Shown: positions 61,950-64,000 of the stretch, piece after piece
How the letters are laid out: each line of letters starts with the position of its first letter
Position numbering within the stretch: the first letter of the stretch is position 1
DNA from: Gemmatimonadota bacterium
Lineage (GTDB): Bacteria > Gemmatimonadota > Gemmatimonadetes > Gemmatimonadales > Gemmatimonadaceae
Direction of reading: 5' to 3'
DNA: 64,000 bases
Assembly (NCBI GenBank): GCA_016719105.1
Contig: JADKAQ010000024.1
Location: forward strand, 38,582 to 102,581
Position numbers and translations under genes: made by a program
Notes under the pieces: generated by a model
Told to the model about the DNA's origin: nothing
Seen by the model: only the letters and a program-made list of their open reading frames with translations
The model's database searches: none

Positions 61950-62387
61950 CTAACGCCCCCGCGCCCGCTCCTGCGGCTCCCCGGCCCGCCGCACCCGTCG
62001 CCCCGCGCTCGCCCACACCCACCACATGAGCAGCGGCTGCAACGGGAGCCGGATCCAGAGCCCCGCCTCGTACATCGCCGAAACGCCGTGGGCTCGTGCG
62101 TCGATCAGCATGAAGACGTTCGCCGGGAAGACGGCAACGAGCAGCGCGAGCAGCCCCCAGGCCGCAGCCCGCCGCGTGGCGGGCAGCAGCAGGCCAAGGC
62201 CTCCCGCCACTTCAGCGACTCCGCTGACGGCGACCAGCGCCGACGGCCCGGGGAGCCAGTCGGGGAGCCACGGAGGGACGATGCGTTCGAAGAAGCCGGG
62301 AATGACAAAGTGCAGGACGCCGGCCGTCACGAACAGCGCCGCCGGCCCCGGGACCTGCCTAACGTCACTTCGGCTGCGGAAGAGCAT
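61950..62387 (-). CDS. DoxX-family membrane protein
   Basis: 145 residues with four membrane segments (AALFVTAGVLHFVIPGFF; LVAVSGVAEVAGGLGLLLP; AAAWGLLALLVAVFPANVFML; LPLQPLLMWWVWA). FVTAGVLHFVIPGFFERIVPPWLP and SGVAEVAGGLGLLLPATRRAAAWGLLALLVAVFPAN match DoxX-like proteins, whose function is poorly defined (redox stress and quinol roles are proposed). ATG 62387 was chosen because upstream residues are Arg-rich and unlike the family. Confidence 0.8.
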   Translation of the reverse strand: MLFRSRSDVRQVPGPAALFVTAGVLHFVIPGFFERIVPPWLPDWLPGPSALVAVSGVAEVAGGLGLLLPATRRAAAWGLLALLVAVFPANVFMLIDARAHGVSAMYEAGLWIRLPLQPLLMWWVWASAGRRVRRAGEPQERARGR

Positions 62388-62621
62388 GGCGTTGCTGGAC
62401 CATCGGGTGAACGTCCGTCGACTCGGTCTGGTGCACGATCCAGTCAAACGTGCACGCCGTGCGGACGGTCCGACAGCGCGAGCAGCGGAGCTTCCGTCTC
62501 GATCGGGGGATGCGTGGCCGAGACCCGCTCTGCCTGGGCCTACTGCCGCGCCACCCTGGCCGAGGTCCGGTTCCTGAGAGACATGCGGGCTCTCCGTGTG
62601 TCGGGGTGCGTCGCGATCCTC

Positions 62622-62664
62622 TTGCGCCACAACTCAAGATCGCTTACAATGTAGTCACTTGTAA
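62622..62664 (+). promoter_or_regulatory. Promoter and inverted-repeat operator of the toxin-antitoxin operon
   Basis: TTGCGC (62622-62627) and TACAAT (62645-62650) are separated by exactly 17 bases, a good sigma-70-type promoter and the clearest in the window. TTACAA (62644-62649) and TTGTAA (62659-62664) form a perfect inverted repeat with a 9-base spacer that overlaps the -10 box. Antitoxin or toxin-antitoxin complex binding there would block RNA polymerase, the usual autoregulation of such operons. Confidence 0.65.
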
Positions 62665-62673
62665 CCACATTCT

Positions 62674-62967
62674 ATGCGCACCATCGGCATTCGTGACCTC
62701 AAGGCCCACCTGAGCCAGACGTTGCGTGACGTGCAGCGCGGGGAGCTCTATCTCGTCACCGATCGCGGGCGCGTCGTGGCGGAGCTGCGTCCCCCCGGCT
62801 CGGAGGCCGCGGCGCTGACCCCCGAAGACTCGGCTCGGCGCGCCATGCTCGCGTCAGGCGAACTGCGCGCCGCGGAGGCGCCTCGCGCCCCGTATCGCCG
62901 GAGCGACATCACCCTCCCTGAGGGGGTCGCGTCCGAGCTGCTCGACTGGGTGCGGGGCGAGCGTTAG
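62674..62967 (+). CDS. Antitoxin, Phd/YefM family
   Basis: 97 residues. RTIGIRDLKAHLSQTLRDVQRGELYLVTDRGRVVAELRPP is the classic Phd/YefM DNA-binding N-domain; the C-terminal half (SARRAMLASGELRAAEAP ... GVASELLDWVRGER) is the flexible, toxin-binding part. It is followed two bases later by a PIN-domain toxin gene. It should neutralise the toxin and repress the operon via the inverted repeat over the -10 box. Confidence 0.9.
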   Translation: MRTIGIRDLKAHLSQTLRDVQRGELYLVTDRGRVVAELRPPGSEAAALTPEDSARRAMLASGELRAAEAPRAPYRRSDITLPEGVASELLDWVRGER

Positions 62968-62969
62968 GC

Positions 62970-63395
62970 ATGGTCGTCTACGCCGATTCCAGCGCCGTCC
63001 TCGCCTGGTTGCTGGGGGAGCCGCGTGCGCAGGCCGTGCGCACGCTGCTGGAGTCCGCCGAGCACGTGGTGACGTCGCAACTCACGGCCATCGAGTGCGC
63101 GCGCGTGCTGCATCGCGCGCGCGCGTTAGGCGTGCTCTCGCTCGAGCAGCGCACCGCCCTCTTTCGCGACTTCCGTGACGCGTCGGCGCAATGGGAGCAC
63201 CTGGCCGTGGGGGATCGTGTCTCGCGGCTGGCGTCGGCGCCGTATCCCGTCGAACCGATCCGGGCGCTCGACGCCTTGCACCTCGCCAGCGCCTTGCTCG
63301 CGCGCGAGGCGTGGCCGCAGCTCACGATGCTCAGCCTCGATCAACGCGTGCGCGACAACGCCACGGCACTCACCATCCCGGTCGCGCCAGCCTGA
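62970..63395 (+). CDS. vapC: PIN-domain toxin, VapC type
   Basis: 141 residues. The acidic Mg-binding residues of PIN nucleases are present: Asp in VVYADSSAVLAWLLGE (~6), Glu in SQLTAIECARVLHRA (~41), Asp in IRALDALHLASALL (~100) and a further Asp in TMLSLDQRVRDNA. VapC toxins cut initiator tRNA or rRNA; the target here is unknown. The start lies two bases after the antitoxin stop, giving translational coupling. Confidence 0.9.
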   Translation: MVVYADSSAVLAWLLGEPRAQAVRTLLESAEHVVTSQLTAIECARVLHRARALGVLSLEQRTALFRDFRDASAQWEHLAVGDRVSRLASAPYPVEPIRALDALHLASALLAREAWPQLTMLSLDQRVRDNATALTIPVAPA

Positions 63396-63428
63396 CGCGG
63401 AATGGTCGACAGGTAGGGACCGGACGGC

Positions 63429-63860
63429 TCAAGGGCGCGGGGGGGGCCCGCCATCCGGCGGCGGCCCCTCGCGCGGCGGACGCCCATCCCGCGGTGGCGG
63501 CCTGAAGGGATCCGGGAGCCTGCTCATCCGCGCCAGTCGGTCGCGCTGCCCCTCGTCGAGAATCGGCGACAGCTGCAGCTGCAAGCTGTCGAGCAGCGCA
63601 CGCAGTTCGCCTCGCGCCCCGTCGATGACCGTCTGGTTTCGTGCCGCGGTGCGCTCGAGCAGGGCATGCACGGTGTCGCGTTGTGCCGCGGTCGGCTCGA
63701 TGACCTCCTCCAGATGCGAGACGAAACCGCCGGGGCGCCGCAGCCCCCCCGCCCGCGCGCCAAGCTGCCGCATGAGCAGCCCCTGGGTCACCATGCCAAG
63801 CACGACGCCGAGCGCCAGCGTGGCGACGAGGATCGCCGCTGACTTGGTCTCCGCTTTCAT
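63429..63860 (-). CDS. CpxP/ZraP-like periplasmic protein with heavy-metal-resistance-type domain
   Basis: 143 residues. An N-terminal membrane anchor (AAILVATLALGVVLGMVTQGLLM), then a helical region LEEVIEPTAAQRDTVHALLERTAARNQTVIDGARGELRALLDSLQLQLSPILDEGQRDRL of the metal-resistance/Spy-CpxP type, and a Pro/Arg/Gly-rich tail (PFRPPPRDGRPPREGPPPDGGPPPRP). ATG 63860 overlaps the stop of the upstream gene by four bases. In related operons such a protein follows a sigma factor and an anti-sigma protein; that upstream context is outside the window. Confidence 0.7.
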   Translation of the reverse strand: MKAETKSAAILVATLALGVVLGMVTQGLLMRQLGARAGGLRRPGGFVSHLEEVIEPTAAQRDTVHALLERTAARNQTVIDGARGELRALLDSLQLQLSPILDEGQRDRLARMSRLPDPFRPPPRDGRPPREGPPPDGGPPPRP

Positions 63861-64000
63861 TGAGAGCCGTCCCCCCACGCGAGGAGTTCATTGTCCAGGG
63901 AATAGGCCGAGGCGAGCGTCACCGCCGGGAGCCCGATCGCCCGCGAGACCAACGACTGTCCCGACGCCGGCGTCCCCCGCAGGTTGAGCACGGCGATGAC
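63857..64000 (-). CDS. C-terminal end of an unidentified gene, coupled to the CpxP-like gene
   Basis: The last 47 codons of a gene that enters from the right edge: VIAVLNLRGTPASGQSLVSR ... LASAYSLDNELLAWGDGSQ, stop at 63857-63859 overlapping ATG 63860. Too short to name. Position suggests an anti-sigma or sensor component, but nothing in the visible part proves it. Confidence 0.5.
   Translation of the reverse strand, partial: VIAVLNLRGTPASGQSLVSRAIGLPAVTLASAYSLDNELLAWGDGSQ

Noticed and set aside
1..64000. GTTAGG as telomere-like repeat
   Set aside because: Copies are dispersed singly in both orientations, mostly inside genes, with no tandem array.

Overview
The window is very GC-rich (about 70% by eye) and densely coded on both strands. 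It has many secreted or lipoprotein hydrolases, an M1 peptidase fused to an ABC-2 permease, an AfsR/SARP-type regulator, and no rRNA, tRNA, prophage, insertion sequence or CRISPR array that I could find. This fits an environmental heterotroph; the gene mix resembles Gemmatimonadota, but that is an inference from gene content because no phylogenetic marker is present. Several single-base frameshifts in otherwise intact genes and long homopolymers (about 10 C, then G14-C-G15 near 25.4-25.7 kb) suggest that parts of the assembly contain indel errors.

Layout. 1-3773 (minus): a catabolic operon with a GntR regulator, two 3-hydroxyacyl-CoA-dehydrogenase-like enzymes, a beta-keto acid cleavage enzyme (BKACE) and, in the same open frame, the start of an APC permease. 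3930-6395 (plus): an exported DsrE-like protein, then a strong candidate c-di-GMP-I (GEMM) riboswitch ahead of a secreted subtilisin-like protease. 6578-14285 (minus): a small membrane protein, a pullulanase-type GH13 enzyme, and an ABC ATPase coupled to an 1150-residue ABC-2 permease/M1 aminopeptidase. 14536-16187: an M28 peptidase. 16311-19499 (minus): a tightly overlapping copper-delivery operon (SCO1, PCuAC, a PCuAC-like/cytochrome c fusion, a further PCuAC-like protein), headed by a Cys/His-rich exported protein. 19677-27599: amidase, aldose 1-epimerase, GH2 enzyme, gamma-glutamyltransferase. 27879-36294: a lipoprotein, a membrane protein, a double VOC protein, an NhaD-like antiporter, glycogen phosphorylase, an exported proline-iminopeptidase-like hydrolase and dCMP deaminase. 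36432-45003: a SARP/BTAD regulator divergent from a GH95 alpha-L-fucosidase, then a lipoprotein and an operon of formylglycine-generating enzyme plus sulfatase, a plausible route for attack on sulfated or fucosylated glycans. 45208-50460: membrane and exported proteins of mostly unknown role, plus an esterase. 50502-57280: an envelope-glycan locus with four glycosyltransferases, an MsbA-like exporter and a kinase-like protein. 57281-58196: a gene-poor stretch. 58197-64000: a lipoprotein, an S9 peptidase, a DoxX protein, a VapBC-type toxin-antitoxin pair with a readable promoter/operator, and a CpxP-like protein with an overlapping upstream partial gene.

Two sequence-level patterns cut across the genes. 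The octamer CGTTAGGC/GCCTAACG occurs about 24 times in both orientations and in different reading frames, roughly tenfold above a composition-based estimate. A TGGGGTCAG-based repeat family forms hairpins in gaps between genes (three of them convergent gaps) and one tandem array; it resembles REP sequences of RAYT transposases, although no transposase lies in the window.
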